Shown: piece by piece, positions 1 to 8,227 of the stretch
Position numbering within the stretch: position 1 is the first letter of the stretch
Layout: each line of letters begins with the position of its first letter
DNA from: a virus
DNA: 35,393 nucleotides
Reading direction: 5' to 3' (one strand)
IMG/VR virus record: IMGVR_UViG_3300034062_007600
Coordinates: 1-35,393 of that record
Program-made: the position numbers and the translations under genes
Notes under the pieces: generated by a model
What the model was told of the DNA's origin: nothing
What the model saw: only the letters and a program-made list of their open reading frames with translations
The model's database searches: none

Positions 1-127
1 CTCGGAGTCGCCGCGACCGTCACGGCCGCGCGAATGCTCCGCGCGTGGCTTCCCGTCCTCCTCCCCTTCGCCAAGGTGGCTCTGGCTATCGGCGCGATCG
101 TCCTCGTGATGGACGATCTCATCACCC
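1..127. repeat. Left copy of 127-bp terminal direct repeat
   Basis: These 127 bases are identical to 35267-35393. Joining the two copies restores one uninterrupted tape-measure reading frame, so the molecule or contig is circular or circularly permuted. A repeat of exactly 127 bases lying inside a gene is typical of assembler k-mer overlap at circle closure. A true phage terminal repeat is possible but less likely. Confidence 0.95.
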
Positions 128-789
128 TGTTCAACGGCGGTGATTCTGCCATTGGCCGCTTCCTAGACTCGACCTTCGGACTGGGCACTTCGCAAGCTCT
201 CGTGACGGAGCTCAAACTGGCCTTCGAGGGCCTCCAGCTCGTGATCGGAGAGAGCGTGACCGGCGTGCGAGACCTCGCCCGCGAGGTCAACGAATTCGCA
301 AGCGGATCGCTCGCGGGCCTGCGCGCGATGCGCGATGAATTCGTCGACGTTTGGGAGTCGGGAGCGGCGGCTTTCGATACCTACGTTGGGCCCATCCTCT
401 CGCGCCTCCAGCGCGTGGCGGACGCCGTCCGCGCCGTGGTCGGCGGAGAGGTGACGGTGGGCGCGGAGGCCGCGCCCGGGACCGTCGCGGCCGTGCGTCC
501 TCCTCCCGCGACTCCAGCGGCGCAAGAGGGATTTTTCGAGGGGATTGCGGCTGAATACCGCAACGTCTTCGGCGGTCAAAACGCAGCGATGGCCCCGGAG
601 CGCGTGGTGTCCGTGTCGACTCCGGCGACGCGCACCGTCGCGACCACGTCGCGCACAACGGTCAACGCCCCCATCACGATCAATGGCTCCGGCGACCCGG
701 AGGCCACCGCGCGTGCGGCCGCGAGGCAGCTCCGAGAGAGGGAGCGCGCGGCGCATGACGCCGCGCATCCCGTGAGGGAGGAGGACTGA
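1..789 (+). CDS. Tail tape measure protein, C-terminal part (continues from 34472)
   Basis: Base 1 is the first base of a codon in a frame that runs across the circle junction from a GTG at 34472. The whole protein is 527 residues: 276 before the ATG at base 34, then 251 from it. This part holds a hydrophobic segment (about residues 5-25 counted from that ATG, rich in L, V, A and I), a helical region, and an Ala/Pro/Thr-rich tail ending in a basic and acidic stretch. Tape measures set tail length and thread through the tail tube, and hydrophobic segments near the middle are usual. The product is short for the family and predicts a short contractile tail. The baseplate genes follow directly, with the next GTG one base after the stop. 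The call rests on position, length and the N-terminal half rather than on a motif in this half. Confidence 0.8.
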   Translation, partial: LGVAATVTAARMLRAWLPVLLPFAKVALAIGAIVLVMDDLITLFNGGDSAIGRFLDSTFGLGTSQALVTELKLAFEGLQLVIGESVTGVRDLAREVNEFASGSLAGLRAMRDEFVDVWESGAAAFDTYVGPILSRLQRVADAVRAVVGGEVTVGAEAAPGTVAAVRPPPATPAAQEGFFEGIAAEYRNVFGGQNAAMAPERVVSVSTPATRTVATTSRTTVNAPITINGSGDPEATARAAARQLRERERAAHDAAHPVREED

Positions 790-790
790 C

Positions 791-1414
791 GTGGCGACCA
801 CTCTCACCTGGGAGACCGGCGGACGGATCGTGGCGGTCACGCTGGATGCGTGCACGACGCAAGCGCACGAAATAACCGCGGAGCCGACGGAGCACGCGGT
901 CGAGCGCGGCGCGGCCATCTCGGACCACGTGCGCCCGGGTCACGACAGCTTCACCCTCGAGGGCGTCGTGTCGCAGACGCCGGTCACGGATGACGGCTTC
1001 GCTCCCTCGAGGGCGTCGACGCGATCCGTCCCGCTGCGCAATGGCGCGAGCGCTTCGGTGTGGGGCTGGGAGACCCCGTGGGAGCGGGTGCGGGCGGTGG
1101 ACGAGCTGCTTCGGGAGCTCGTGGTGAGCGGGGCGCTTGTGACGCTGTCGACGGGCCTGCGGCCGGACGTCTCGGACGTGGTCGTGACCCGCTATCGCGC
1201 CGATCGGTCGGTCACGATTGGCGACGCCGTGAGCGTCACCCTCGAGCTGCGACGCGTGCGCCTGGTCTCCGTGCGCCGGGTCGAAGTGCCAGCGCCCGCG
1301 CAGCGGAGAGGCCAGCGACAGGCACAGCGCGGGGCGCAGCCCGGCGGACAGACCGCCGACCGCCGATCCGCACTCGCACGAGCGCTGGACGGCGCGAGGA
1401 GCCTCCTCCCGTGA
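791..1414 (+). CDS. Dit-like baseplate hub protein
   Basis: The 207-residue product starts at GTG 791, just after the tape-measure stop, with GGAG-type purines upstream. Residues about 25-60 carry the pattern seen in Dit-like N-terminal domains of contractile-tail phages: HEITAEPTEHAVERGAAISDH, then V-P--F-LEG-V. This region forms the baseplate ring that joins tube to hub. The middle contains a conserved-looking segment on VDELLRELV and SVTLELRRVRLV. The last 45 residues are Arg/Gln/Pro-rich and probably disordered. It is followed by plug, hub and spike genes in the usual order for small contractile phages, which supports the assignment. Confidence 0.75.
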   Translation: MATTLTWETGGRIVAVTLDACTTQAHEITAEPTEHAVERGAAISDHVRPGHDSFTLEGVVSQTPVTDDGFAPSRASTRSVPLRNGASASVWGWETPWERVRAVDELLRELVVSGALVTLSTGLRPDVSDVVVTRYRADRSVTIGDAVSVTLELRRVRLVSVRRVEVPAPAQRRGQRQAQRGAQPGGQTADRRSALARALDGARSLLP

Positions 1415-1740
1415 TCGAAATCCCCTGCAGCCCCTCCGGCGAGTCCGATTGGACGCAACGCACTGCCCTCGCGGGCGCGGACTACTTGCTCCGCTTCCGC
1501 TGGTCACAGCGCGCGGGCACGTGGTCCCTCACGCTCTCCGATGCGGACGGAGCGCCGATCGTGTCGGGCCTCGCGCTCGTGTGCGGCGTCCTCCTCCTCG
1601 AGCGCGTGGCCGACCCGCGGCGACCGCCGGGAGACCTCCTCGCGCTGGACGTGTCCGGCCTCAACGACTCCGATCCCGCGTGGCCGGACCTCGGAGCGCG
1701 CTTCGCGCTGGTGTACCTCGAGCCGTCGGAGCTCTCGTGA
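1411..1740 (+). CDS. Baseplate plug protein (Pam3 gp18-like family)
   Basis: The start is GTG 1411, overlapping the previous stop as GTGA; the 109-residue product follows. It has the family pattern YLLRFRW followed by W-LTLSDADG-PIVSGL-LV, then PPGDLLALDVSG and DLGARFALVYL. I recall this arrangement from small baseplate plug proteins such as the one in cyanophage Pam3, which sit at the tube-baseplate junction. The position between the Dit-like gene and the hub gene is the expected one. Its own stop overlaps the next GTG, so translation is probably coupled. Confidence 0.72.
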   Translation: MIEIPCSPSGESDWTQRTALAGADYLLRFRWSQRAGTWSLTLSDADGAPIVSGLALVCGVLLLERVADPRRPPGDLLALDVSGLNDSDPAWPDLGARFALVYLEPSELS

Positions 1741-2525
1741 TCTTCGGCCGTCGCTGGCGCGTCCAGGTGGGCGACCTCGAGGTCTCGGACCTTGACCTGA
1801 CTTTCACGCTCAAGCGCACGCTCCGCACGCGGCCGGGCGAGGCCGTGATCAAGCTCTACAATCTCGGGACGCCTCACCGCACGAGACTCCTCTCCGAGCG
1901 TCGGCCGATTGTGCAGCTCTCCGCGGGCTACGATCCGCCTCCGCTGCTCTTTCGCGGCGACGCGCGGAAAATCGAGGTCTCGAGAGACGGCAGCGATTGG
2001 ATCACGACGATCACCGCAGGCGACGGCGAGCACGCGATCCGCACCGCCCGCGTCGCAACGGCCTTCGCTCCGGGCACCCTCCTGGCGGACGCTGTGAGGT
2101 CTCTCGCGGCCTCAATCGGCCTCGGCCTCGCGGGCGCGGCCGCACTCACCTCCGCGCGCCTCGAGGAGGGCGCGGTCGTGCGCGGCCAGGCCGCCACGGA
2201 GCTCACCCGTCTGTGCGCTTCCGCGGGCCTGTCCTGGTCTGTGCAGGACGGCACGTTGCAGCTCCTCGCCGTCGGCCGCGGACTCTCGCGCGTCGCACTC
2301 GAGCTCTCGCCCGACACGGGCCTAGTCGAAAGCCCGACGAAGGCGAAGGGCGCGACCGTCAAAGCGAAGGCCCTCCTCCTCCCGGACCTCGTGCCCGGCC
2401 GTCTCGTGTCCCTGCGATCGGAGACCGTCACCGGCACGTACCGAATCGAAGAGGTGGAGGCAACCGGCGACACGCGCGGCGACGATTGGTACGCGGATCT
2501 AACCCTTCGACCTCCTCGAGCGTGA
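1737..2525 (+). CDS. Baseplate hub protein (gp27/gpD-type)
   Basis: The product is 262 residues from GTG 1737 (GTGA overlap). Residues 1-90 read as the first hub beta-barrel: RRWRVQVGDLEVSDLDLTF, then EAVIKLYNL, IVQLSAGY and LLFRGDARKIE. A helical insertion follows with GTLLADAVRSLAASIGL and AATELTRLCASAGLSWSVQDG. The last third has SPTKAKG, LLPDLVPGRLVSL and TYRIEEVEATGDTRGDDWYADL, the typical end of late-control-D and phage hub proteins. It should trimerise around the spike made by the next gene and close the tube above the membrane-piercing tip. Confidence 0.8.
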   Translation: MIFGRRWRVQVGDLEVSDLDLTFTLKRTLRTRPGEAVIKLYNLGTPHRTRLLSERRPIVQLSAGYDPPPLLFRGDARKIEVSRDGSDWITTITAGDGEHAIRTARVATAFAPGTLLADAVRSLAASIGLGLAGAAALTSARLEEGAVVRGQAATELTRLCASAGLSWSVQDGTLQLLAVGRGLSRVALELSPDTGLVESPTKAKGATVKAKALLLPDLVPGRLVSLRSETVTGTYRIEEVEATGDTRGDDWYADLTLRPPRA

Positions 2526-2526
2526 C

Positions 2527-3279
2527 GTGAGCGAAAGACCCGTAGATCCCGACTTGGTGGACGTGCTCGACGCACGGCAGGAGGCCCTCCTCCTCGAGCT
2601 GGACGTCGCGATCCCGGCGCGAGTGCAGGCCTACGACGCCGCGCTGCAGACCGCGGACGTCGTCCCGCTCCTCCGTCGCCCGGTGCCGCGGCCCGGTGGC
2701 GATTTTGAGTTTGACGCGGACCCGGTGGTTCCCTCCGTGGCGGTGCTGTGGCCGCGCGTCGGCGCGTGGGGCCTCTCGCTCGCGCTCGCTCCCGGCGACA
2801 CCGGGCTCCTCGTGTGCTGCGACGGAGACGTGGCGACGTGGCGCGCAGGCGATGGGGGCGTTGTCGAGCCGCTGAACCTCCAGCGACACCACCTCTCACA
2901 CGCGGTCTTCCTGCCGGGCCTGCACCGGCGCGCCGCTCCCCTCGAGGCCGCGGCCTCCGGCTCCGCTGCGGCCGTGCTCGGCAGCTCCTCGAGCACCGGG
3001 CCGCGCGTCGTGATCCGCTCCGGCGGCGACGTCGAAATAACCGTTGGAGGGTCCGTGCGGGTGCGCGTCGCGGCCGACGGCACCGTGCACCTCGGAGACT
3101 CCACTGCGGCGTCGCTGGTGGCCCTCGCGACGCTGGTGGAGGCCCGCCTGGAGGCGATCGTGGCGGCCTTCAACGCCCACACGCACGTGGCCCCTCCCGG
3201 CGGCGGAGCGACCGCGGTCCCGGTCCCGCTGATCACCGGCTCCAACGCCGTCGGCGCGGCGCGCGTTCGGGCGACGTGA
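2527..3279 (+). CDS. Central spike protein with gp138-type N-terminal domain
   Basis: The 250-residue product starts at GTG 2527, one base after the hub stop. Residues about 30-140 match the gp138 N-terminal OB-like fold: RVQAYDAALQTADVVPLLRR, PSVAVLWPRVGAWGLSLAL, PGDTGLLVCCDGD, and the closing SHAVFLPGL. The C-terminal part is a beta-helical needle (VRVRVAADGTVHLGD) with FNAHTHVAPPGGG near the end. In P2 gpV-type spikes an HTH triplet binds the iron at the tip, and NAHTH is the likely equivalent here. It would sit at the baseplate centre and puncture the outer membrane. The gene ends inside a four-fold 11-bp repeat. Confidence 0.85.
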   Translation: MSERPVDPDLVDVLDARQEALLLELDVAIPARVQAYDAALQTADVVPLLRRPVPRPGGDFEFDADPVVPSVAVLWPRVGAWGLSLALAPGDTGLLVCCDGDVATWRAGDGGVVEPLNLQRHHLSHAVFLPGLHRRAAPLEAAASGSAAAVLGSSSSTGPRVVIRSGGDVEITVGGSVRVRVAADGTVHLGDSTAASLVALATLVEARLEAIVAAFNAHTHVAPPGGGATAVPVPLITGSNAVGAARVRAT

Positions 3280-3322
3280 GGTCGAAGCGAGGTCGAAGCG
3301 AGGTCGAAGCGAGGTCGAAGCG
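3279..3322. repeat. Four tandem copies of an 11-bp repeat
   Basis: The unit AGGTCGAAGCG occurs four times head to tail at 3279, 3290, 3301 and 3312 without a mismatch. The first copy begins on the last base of the spike stop codon. The array is non-coding and lies 12 bases before a conserved promoter-like element. An 11-bp period puts each copy on one face of the helix, as for a cooperatively binding protein. Replication slippage with no function is the plain alternative. Confidence 0.9.
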
Positions 3323-3333
3323 GCGTGGCAAGG

Positions 3334-3390
3334 TTGCGTGGCAGTACCCTCTTGCGCCCGGCCCGCGCCGCCGCGCACCCTCGCCCCGTG
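3334..3390 (+). promoter_or_regulatory. Conserved late promoter-like element, copy A
   Basis: This stretch matches 27125-27183 almost base for base outside any shared protein. Both copies contain TTGCGT, then 18 bases later TTGCGC, then an 18-base spacer, then CACCCT, then a GTG start 6 (here) or 8 bases downstream. Here the parts are TTGCGT 3334-3339, TTGCGC 3352-3357, CACCCT 3376-3381 and GTG 3388. There is no Shine-Dalgarno sequence before the GTG, which fits a leaderless transcript beginning at or near the start codon. A promoter read by a host alternative sigma or with a phage activator is an inference. An RNA processing or protein-binding site is also possible. Confidence 0.55.
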
Positions 3391-3762
3391 CGTGACCTCG
3401 CTCTGGACTCCGACGGCGATCTTGAGCTCTCCGCCGGGCGCGCGCGGCTGACGGCGGAGGAGGACGGCGAGAACGTCTCGCAGCGACTCCGCGTCAGGCT
3501 GCGACTGTGGCGCGGCGACTTCGCGCTGGACACCCGCGTCGGCGTCCCCTTCCGCCGGTGGCTTGGTGTGAAGGGCGAGGCCAGCGTGGCGCTGGCGGAG
3601 GCCGTCCTCCGGCGCGCCGTTGCGACGTGCCCCGGCGTCGGGCGCGTCGACGCTTTTGCGTTCGCGTTGGACCGCGCGACACGAGCCGCGAGCGTGACAT
3701 TCTCCGTCACCACGAACACGGGCGTCCCGGTCTCCGACCGCGTCTTCCTCGAGGGCGCATGA
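3388..3762 (+). CDS. Baseplate wedge protein, GPW/gp25 family
   Basis: The product is 124 residues. The chosen start is GTG 3388 because the family begins with RDLALDSDGDLELS. An upstream in-frame GTG at 3325 would add 21 Arg/Ala/Pro-rich residues encoded by the conserved non-coding element. Family features are GRARLTAEEDGENVSQRLRVRL, WRGDFALDTRVGVPF and a C-terminal beta strand pair ending in GVPVSDRVF. gp25-type proteins join the central hub to the wedges and trigger sheath contraction. The stop overlaps the baseplate J start as ATGA. Confidence 0.85.
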   Translation: MRDLALDSDGDLELSAGRARLTAEEDGENVSQRLRVRLRLWRGDFALDTRVGVPFRRWLGVKGEASVALAEAVLRRAVATCPGVGRVDAFAFALDRATRAASVTFSVTTNTGVPVSDRVFLEGA

Positions 3763-4934
3763 GCGGCCTCGAGGCAACGGGCTGGGTCGCGAAGAGCGCG
3801 GACGAATTCGCGGCCGACATGGTCGCAGCGCTTCGCGCGTCGCCCGCCTTCGGGCCGGACGTTGACACGTCCGGAGAGAGCGTGATCGGACAGCTCCTCG
3901 CCGTCTTCGCCTCGCAGCTTGCGTCGACGCACGAGGCCGCGGGCCTCGTGTACGCCTCGCGCGACCCTCGAGGCGCGACGCTTGCGGGGCTCGACGTAGT
4001 GGCCAGCCTCACCGGCACGACACGCCGCGCGGCGACCAAAGGCACCGTCACGCTCTCCGTGACGCTCGCCGCTGGCGTGACCCTCCCGTCGGGATCGATC
4101 GCGCACGTCACGGGAGACCCCACCAATCGCTGGGTCACGCTCGCCGCGGCCACGAACTCGAGCGGATCGACCGCGGTGATCACCGTCAACGCGGTGGCCG
4201 AGACCGCCGGTGTCTATGCCGCCAACGCCGCGACAATCATTGCGATTGCGACGCCTTACACGGGCTGGACGGCGGTCACGAACGCGGCCGACGCGGCACC
4301 GGGCTCCGCCGCGGAGAGTGACGTCCAGCTCCGCGCCCGCCGGGAGCGAGAGCTCCGCGCCCTCGCGTCCTCGAGCCTCAACGGCATTCGCGCGGCCCTC
4401 GCCGCGGTGACCGGAGTCTCCTCCGTCTCCCTCGAGGAGAACGCCACGCCAGCCTTCGACGCGGTGCGCGTGCTCCCGCCGAACACGCTCCGCGCGACTG
4501 TGCAGGGAGGCACGGATGCGGACGTGGCCGCGGCCCTCTTCGCCTCGCGACCGGCCGGAATTGCGACCGCGGGCTCCGTGTCCGTGGTCGTGACAGACGC
4601 CGGAGGATTTTCGCGCACGACGCGCTTCTCTCGGCCGACCACCGTCAACGCGTACGCGCTCGTGCGCGTGGTGGTGGACGCGGCCACCTATCCCGGCGAC
4701 ACCGCCCTCGCGGCCGCAATCGCCAACGTCACCACGGGCCAGCTCGCCGGGCAGCCGATCCGAATCTCGAGCCTCATCACCGCGGCCCTTGCCGTGACCG
4801 GCGTGGTCGACTGTCTCGAGGCCCGCGCGGGCCGCTCCGGCACCGCGCAGTATCCGAGCAACCTCACCGCGGCACCGCAAGAGGTTTTGAAGTTGGCCAC
4901 GGCGCGAGTGACCGTCGTGCGGGTGGCCGCGTGA
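3759..4934 (+). CDS. Baseplate J-like protein
   Basis: The product is 391 residues from ATG 3759, overlapping the wedge stop. It has the usual baseplate J layout: an N-terminal helical part with SVIGQLLAVFASQLASTHEA, a TKGTVTLSVTLAAGVTLPSGS beta domain, VYAANAATI and TGWTAVTNAADAAPGSAAESDVQLRARRE. The last is the hallmark 'G-A-ESD-LRARR' segment near residue 190. The C-terminal third is the strand-rich arm ending at VEARAG-like and KLATARVTVVRVAA. In contractile tails it forms the outer wedge arms with gp25 and the following protein. Length and order are typical. Confidence 0.88.
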   Translation: MSGLEATGWVAKSADEFAADMVAALRASPAFGPDVDTSGESVIGQLLAVFASQLASTHEAAGLVYASRDPRGATLAGLDVVASLTGTTRRAATKGTVTLSVTLAAGVTLPSGSIAHVTGDPTNRWVTLAAATNSSGSTAVITVNAVAETAGVYAANAATIIAIATPYTGWTAVTNAADAAPGSAAESDVQLRARRERELRALASSSLNGIRAALAAVTGVSSVSLEENATPAFDAVRVLPPNTLRATVQGGTDADVAAALFASRPAGIATAGSVSVVVTDAGGFSRTTRFSRPTTVNAYALVRVVVDAATYPGDTALAAAIANVTTGQLAGQPIRISSLITAALAVTGVVDCLEARAGRSGTAQYPSNLTAAPQEVLKLATARVTVVRVAA

Positions 4935-5548
4935 CGGAGCCCGATCGGATCACGTCCCACGAGCTCGTGGCGACGCACGTGGAGGATGGCCTCGCCCTCT
5001 TCGCGAGGCAGTTCGCGACGCAACCGCGGCTCGAGGCCCTCCTCCGCGCGGCCCTGGCGTCTGTGCAGACGGTCGAAACGGACACGTGGGCCCTCTATGC
5101 TCTCGGGATCGCGGAGAGCTCTGGCGCGGCGCTAGACCAGATCGGGAGCCTCCTCCTCCTCGCCCGCCCCGCGAGTCTCTCCGACGCGGCCTATCGCACG
5201 GCGCTCACGGCGATCGTGCGGGCGCACCGCTCGAGCGGGACAGCGGTCGACCTCCTCGCGGTCGCGCGGATCATCGTCGGGAGCTACGCCCTCACGCTCT
5301 CCGAGCCCTCGCCCGCGACGGTGATCGTGGAGCCCGTTGCGACTCCGCCGGTGTCCGCGGAGCTCTGCGCTGCCATCCTCGCGCGCGGCGCGCCCGCGGG
5401 CGTGGCCCTGCAGGTGGTGGACGTGCCCGCGACGACTTTGTTCACGTTTTCGGCGGACGCGGAGCTTGCGTCCTCCTCCTCCACTCTCGGATTCAGCGAT
5501 ACCGCCGGGAGCACCGGCGGGGCCCTCGTGGGCGTGGTGATGGCATGA
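4931..5548 (+). CDS. Baseplate/fibre-connector protein, DUF2612-like
   Basis: The 205-residue product starts at GTG 4931 (GTGA overlap with baseplate J). It contains ALDQIGSLLLLARPASLSDAAYRTALTAIVRAHRSSGT, a pattern I know from DUF2612 and P2 gpI-like proteins that follow baseplate J. The C-terminal STLGFSDTAGSTGGALVGVV resembles the 'GFGFSD--GG-GG' tail of DUF2612. Such proteins form the baseplate rim and hold the tail fibre, which agrees with the fibre gene starting in the next overlap. Confidence 0.78.
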   Translation: MTEPDRITSHELVATHVEDGLALFARQFATQPRLEALLRAALASVQTVETDTWALYALGIAESSGAALDQIGSLLLLARPASLSDAAYRTALTAIVRAHRSSGTAVDLLAVARIIVGSYALTLSEPSPATVIVEPVATPPVSAELCAAILARGAPAGVALQVVDVPATTLFTFSADAELASSSSTLGFSDTAGSTGGALVGVVMA

Positions 5549-7356
5549 GCTTTCGACGACCCGCGGCCGTGCCGCGATGGGCCTGGGGTGCGGGCGCGAC
5601 GCTCGTGCAACCTCCGAGCGGGAGCGCGGAGGCGGGATTCACTACGTCGCAGCGCCCGCCCGCGCAGTGGTTCAACTGGCAACTGAACGCCCTCGGCGCG
5701 TGGGTCGATTTCCTCCGCGGGCCGGACGTGGAGCGGTGGACGCGGAGCGAGTGGGGCGCGGCCATCACGGGAGCGACCGCGATCCCGCTGGCCTTCGAAT
5801 CTGCCACGAGCGACGCCGGGCAGACGGCCAGTGCGTATCGCTTCGCGGTCGTCGGAAAGCCCACCGGGTTCGCGGCGCGCATCTATGCGTCGCAGACCGG
5901 GACGGCATGGGTCCAGCGCACGAACCTGCCCGCTTCGATCACAGACCCCTTCGCCCTCGCCACCTTCGGCGGGTGGTGGATGCTCGGCGCGTTGACCGGC
6001 GCGGGAGTGGCGCAGATCTATCGCACCGCGGCCGACGACGGGACCGGCGTCGGCGCGATTGGCTCCGCTGGAGGCTCTTGGACCGCGTCGACGATGCCCG
6101 CGACCCCGACGGAGGTGAAGGCCTTCGCACGTCTCGGGAGCGGCAACATCGTGGCCGCTTGTGCGACGCGCGCGGTCTATTCGACCGATCTCGGAGCGAC
6201 GTGGGCCGACGCGGCCTTCGCCACCACACCGACCGGCAACGGCCGTGACGTGGCCGCGACCGGATCGAAGCTCGTTTGGGTCTCGCAGGATGGGGAGATC
6301 TTCACAAGCGGCGACGGCGCGTCCTTCACGCAGACCACATCGCTCGCGCCCGGCGCGGGCACGTGGCAGCTCACTGCGGGCGACGCCGCCACCGGCACTG
6401 GCGAAGTCGTCGCGTGGCGCAGCGGGCAGAGCACCTCCGTCGACATCTTTCGCAGCACGGACGGAGGCACGAGCTTTTCGGCCATCGCGCAGACCTCCGC
6501 GCCGTCGCGGATCACCTCGCTCCGATGGGCGGAGGGCGTTTGGATCGCGACCTCCACGCGCGCTCCGTGGGCGTGGGTTTCCAACGACCTCACGAGCTGG
6601 CGCGCGATCACCGTCCCGGTCGACACGAGCACGCTCGGAGCCGCGCTCTACGGGGCCGTTTGGGACGGCGGAGCGTGGCACCTCGCGGGCAACGGGTTTG
6701 GCCTCTCCAGCGGCCGCGCGTCCGACCCCGCTGGCGGTGCCTATGTTGCGCTCGACTCGCCCGCCACGCTGGCAGACGCGGGCAGCTTCCGCGGTCGACT
6801 TCTCGCGACGACGGCCCCGACAAACGGCCAAGTCTACGCGTGGAACAGCAGCACCTCGCGATGGGAGCCCACGGCCGCGGGCTCCGTCTCGCCTCTCACC
6901 ACCAACGGCGATTTGTACACGCGCGCGGGCGGTGTCGACGCGCGGCTAGGGATCGGGTCGACGGGACAGGTGCTCTCCGTCTCCGGCGGAGCTCCGGTGT
7001 GGTCGTCGCTCCCGTGGGCCACGCACACGAGCACTGGCACGACGACGACGAATGCGACAACGACCACGTGCGGGTCATACTCTGTCGCGACGAATTCAGC
7101 CGTGAGCATCAAGCTCCTCGTGACCGCGATCACGTCGACCTATGCCGCTTCGTGCGGGTGGGAGCTCCTCGCGACGGCGCGCAACGCCGCGGGCACCGTC
7201 ACGCTCGAGGGCGGTGGCGCGATCGTGACCGGGCCCACGGACGGAGCGACCGCCTGGACGGTCGCGGTCGACGTGTCCGGCACGAGCGTCCGGCTCCGCG
7301 TCACTGGCGCGGCCGCGACCACGATTGACTGGACCGCACGATGGATTGTCGGGTGA
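5545..7356 (+). CDS. Tail fibre with Asp-box (BNR) beta-propeller repeats
   Basis: The 603-residue product starts at ATG 5545 (ATGA overlap). The N-terminal 60 residues include QPPSGSAEAGFTTSQRPPAQWFNW, a conserved baseplate-attachment segment of phage fibres. The middle carries Asp-box repeats of sialidase-type propellers: YSTDLGATW, FTSGDGASF and FRSTDGGTSF, with related SSGRASDPAGG. After about residue 430 comes GDLYTRAGGVDARLGIGSTGQVLSVSGG, a common fibre shaft motif, then a beta-rich C-terminal domain. It probably binds a host surface glycan. No catalytic triad of a sialidase is evident, so binding is more likely than cleavage. Confidence 0.8.
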   Translation: MSFRRPAAVPRWAWGAGATLVQPPSGSAEAGFTTSQRPPAQWFNWQLNALGAWVDFLRGPDVERWTRSEWGAAITGATAIPLAFESATSDAGQTASAYRFAVVGKPTGFAARIYASQTGTAWVQRTNLPASITDPFALATFGGWWMLGALTGAGVAQIYRTAADDGTGVGAIGSAGGSWTASTMPATPTEVKAFARLGSGNIVAACATRAVYSTDLGATWADAAFATTPTGNGRDVAATGSKLVWVSQDGEIFTSGDGASFTQTTSLAPGAGTWQLTAGDAATGTGEVVAWRSGQSTSVDIFRSTDGGTSFSAIAQTSAPSRITSLRWAEGVWIATSTRAPWAWVSNDLTSWRAITVPVDTSTLGAALYGAVWDGGAWHLAGNGFGLSSGRASDPAGGAYVALDSPATLADAGSFRGRLLATTAPTNGQVYAWNSSTSRWEPTAAGSVSPLTTNGDLYTRAGGVDARLGIGSTGQVLSVSGGAPVWSSLPWATHTSTGTTTTNATTTTCGSYSVATNSAVSIKLLVTAITSTYAASCGWELLATARNAAGTVTLEGGGAIVTGPTDGATAWTVAVDVSGTSVRLRVTGAAATTIDWTARWIVG

Positions 7357-7369
7357 GGAGGAGGAGGAC

Positions 7370-8227
7370 ATGAGCAATCGCTTCAATGTGTTGTCGAATC
7401 GAACCGTGGCCGGGCTCGACCTCTCCGCGGATCGCTCCGACGCGGACCTTCGCACGGCGATGGGCCTCGGCGGTGCGGCGCTCCTAAACGTGGGCGTCGG
7501 CGCGGGCAAGGTCGCCGCGGGCGACGACTCGCGCATTGTCGGAGCGGTTCAGACCTCGCGCACCTTCGGCGGGCTCGACCTCTCGGCGGATCGCAGCGTC
7601 GCTGCGGTGAACGCCTCGCTCAATGCGCGAAGCGAATTCACCCTCGACTCTGGCTGGACTGACGTAATCAGTTCGGGATCGATCTCTCGCGCGAGCGGGG
7701 TGACCACGCTTGGCGTCACGTCCGGCGGGCTCGTGCGGCAACACCGCGCGACGATCTGCACACCCGAAAGCCCCAACGTCGAAATCATTGGCCGTTTCGT
7801 GGTCACGAGCACGATCCCGCCGCCGACTGTGTGGCACACCGCGTTGATGTTGGCCGACGAGAACATCAATTACGGCTTCATGGTTTTGGTTTTCGACAAT
7901 GCGGGCGTCGGTCTCTACAAGGGCGATGGCGCTGGCCTGACGCTTCAAGCGGCGACTGGCGCAAACGCCGTTGTGTTTACGGGCTCTTCGTGGGTTCGAC
8001 TCGTGGTGACGCCGAGCTATGCCAGCGCGAGCTACGGAACGTCCGCCACGAGCACTCCGCCGACCTCCTGGACGGTCGCGGCCACCGCGGCGACCACGGT
8101 CGCGACTCTCGCCGGAGGGTGGCTGAATCGCATCCAGGTGCGGATGGGCAGAACCGCGGCAGGATCGGGTACCTACACCTGCGAATGGCGTAACGTTCAG
8201 GCCCGCATTCTGGGGAGCGCACCGTGA
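7370..8227 (+). CDS. Second tail fibre or receptor-binding protein
   Basis: The product is 285 residues from ATG 7370, preceded by one of the strongest ribosome sites in the genome (GAGGAGGAGGAC, 7358-7369), suggesting high or independent expression. The N-terminal 90 residues hold a near-perfect internal repeat: GLDLSADRS occurs twice (about residues 14-22 and 69-77). Between them is ALLNVGVGAGKVAAGDDSRIVGAV, a widespread fibre-shaft motif. The rest is a beta-rich domain ending in TYTCEWRNVQARILG, suggestive of a lectin-like jelly-roll. It lies directly after the propeller fibre and is probably the distal or accessory receptor-binding protein. The specific fold is a guess. Confidence 0.65.
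   Translation: MSNRFNVLSNRTVAGLDLSADRSDADLRTAMGLGGAALLNVGVGAGKVAAGDDSRIVGAVQTSRTFGGLDLSADRSVAAVNASLNARSEFTLDSGWTDVISSGSISRASGVTTLGVTSGGLVRQHRATICTPESPNVEIIGRFVVTSTIPPPTVWHTALMLADENINYGFMVLVFDNAGVGLYKGDGAGLTLQAATGANAVVFTGSSWVRLVVTPSYASASYGTSATSTPPTSWTVAATAATTVATLAGGWLNRIQVRMGRTAAGSGTYTCEWRNVQARILGSAP

Noticed and set aside
1-127. Physical direct terminal repeat of a linear phage chromosome
   Set aside because: The length of exactly 127 and the location inside the tape-measure gene fit assembler overlap better than a packaging terminus.
3339-3356. TGGCA...TTGC resembling a sigma54 (-24/-12) promoter in the late element
   Set aside because: The GG-to-GC distance is two bases too long for sigma54, and copy B has TGCCA instead of TGGCA.
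2631-4880. Long open frame of about 750 codons on the minus strand
   Set aside because: It lies opposite recognised spike, wedge and baseplate J genes. The composition is Arg/Ala/Gly-rich without motifs, a typical shadow in GC-rich DNA. The same holds for 28325-30709, 8953-10788 and 5284-6831.
7987-8005. T-loop-like GGGTTCGACTC suggesting a tRNA
   Set aside because: It is inside the second fibre gene in frame, with no acceptor or anticodon stems around it.
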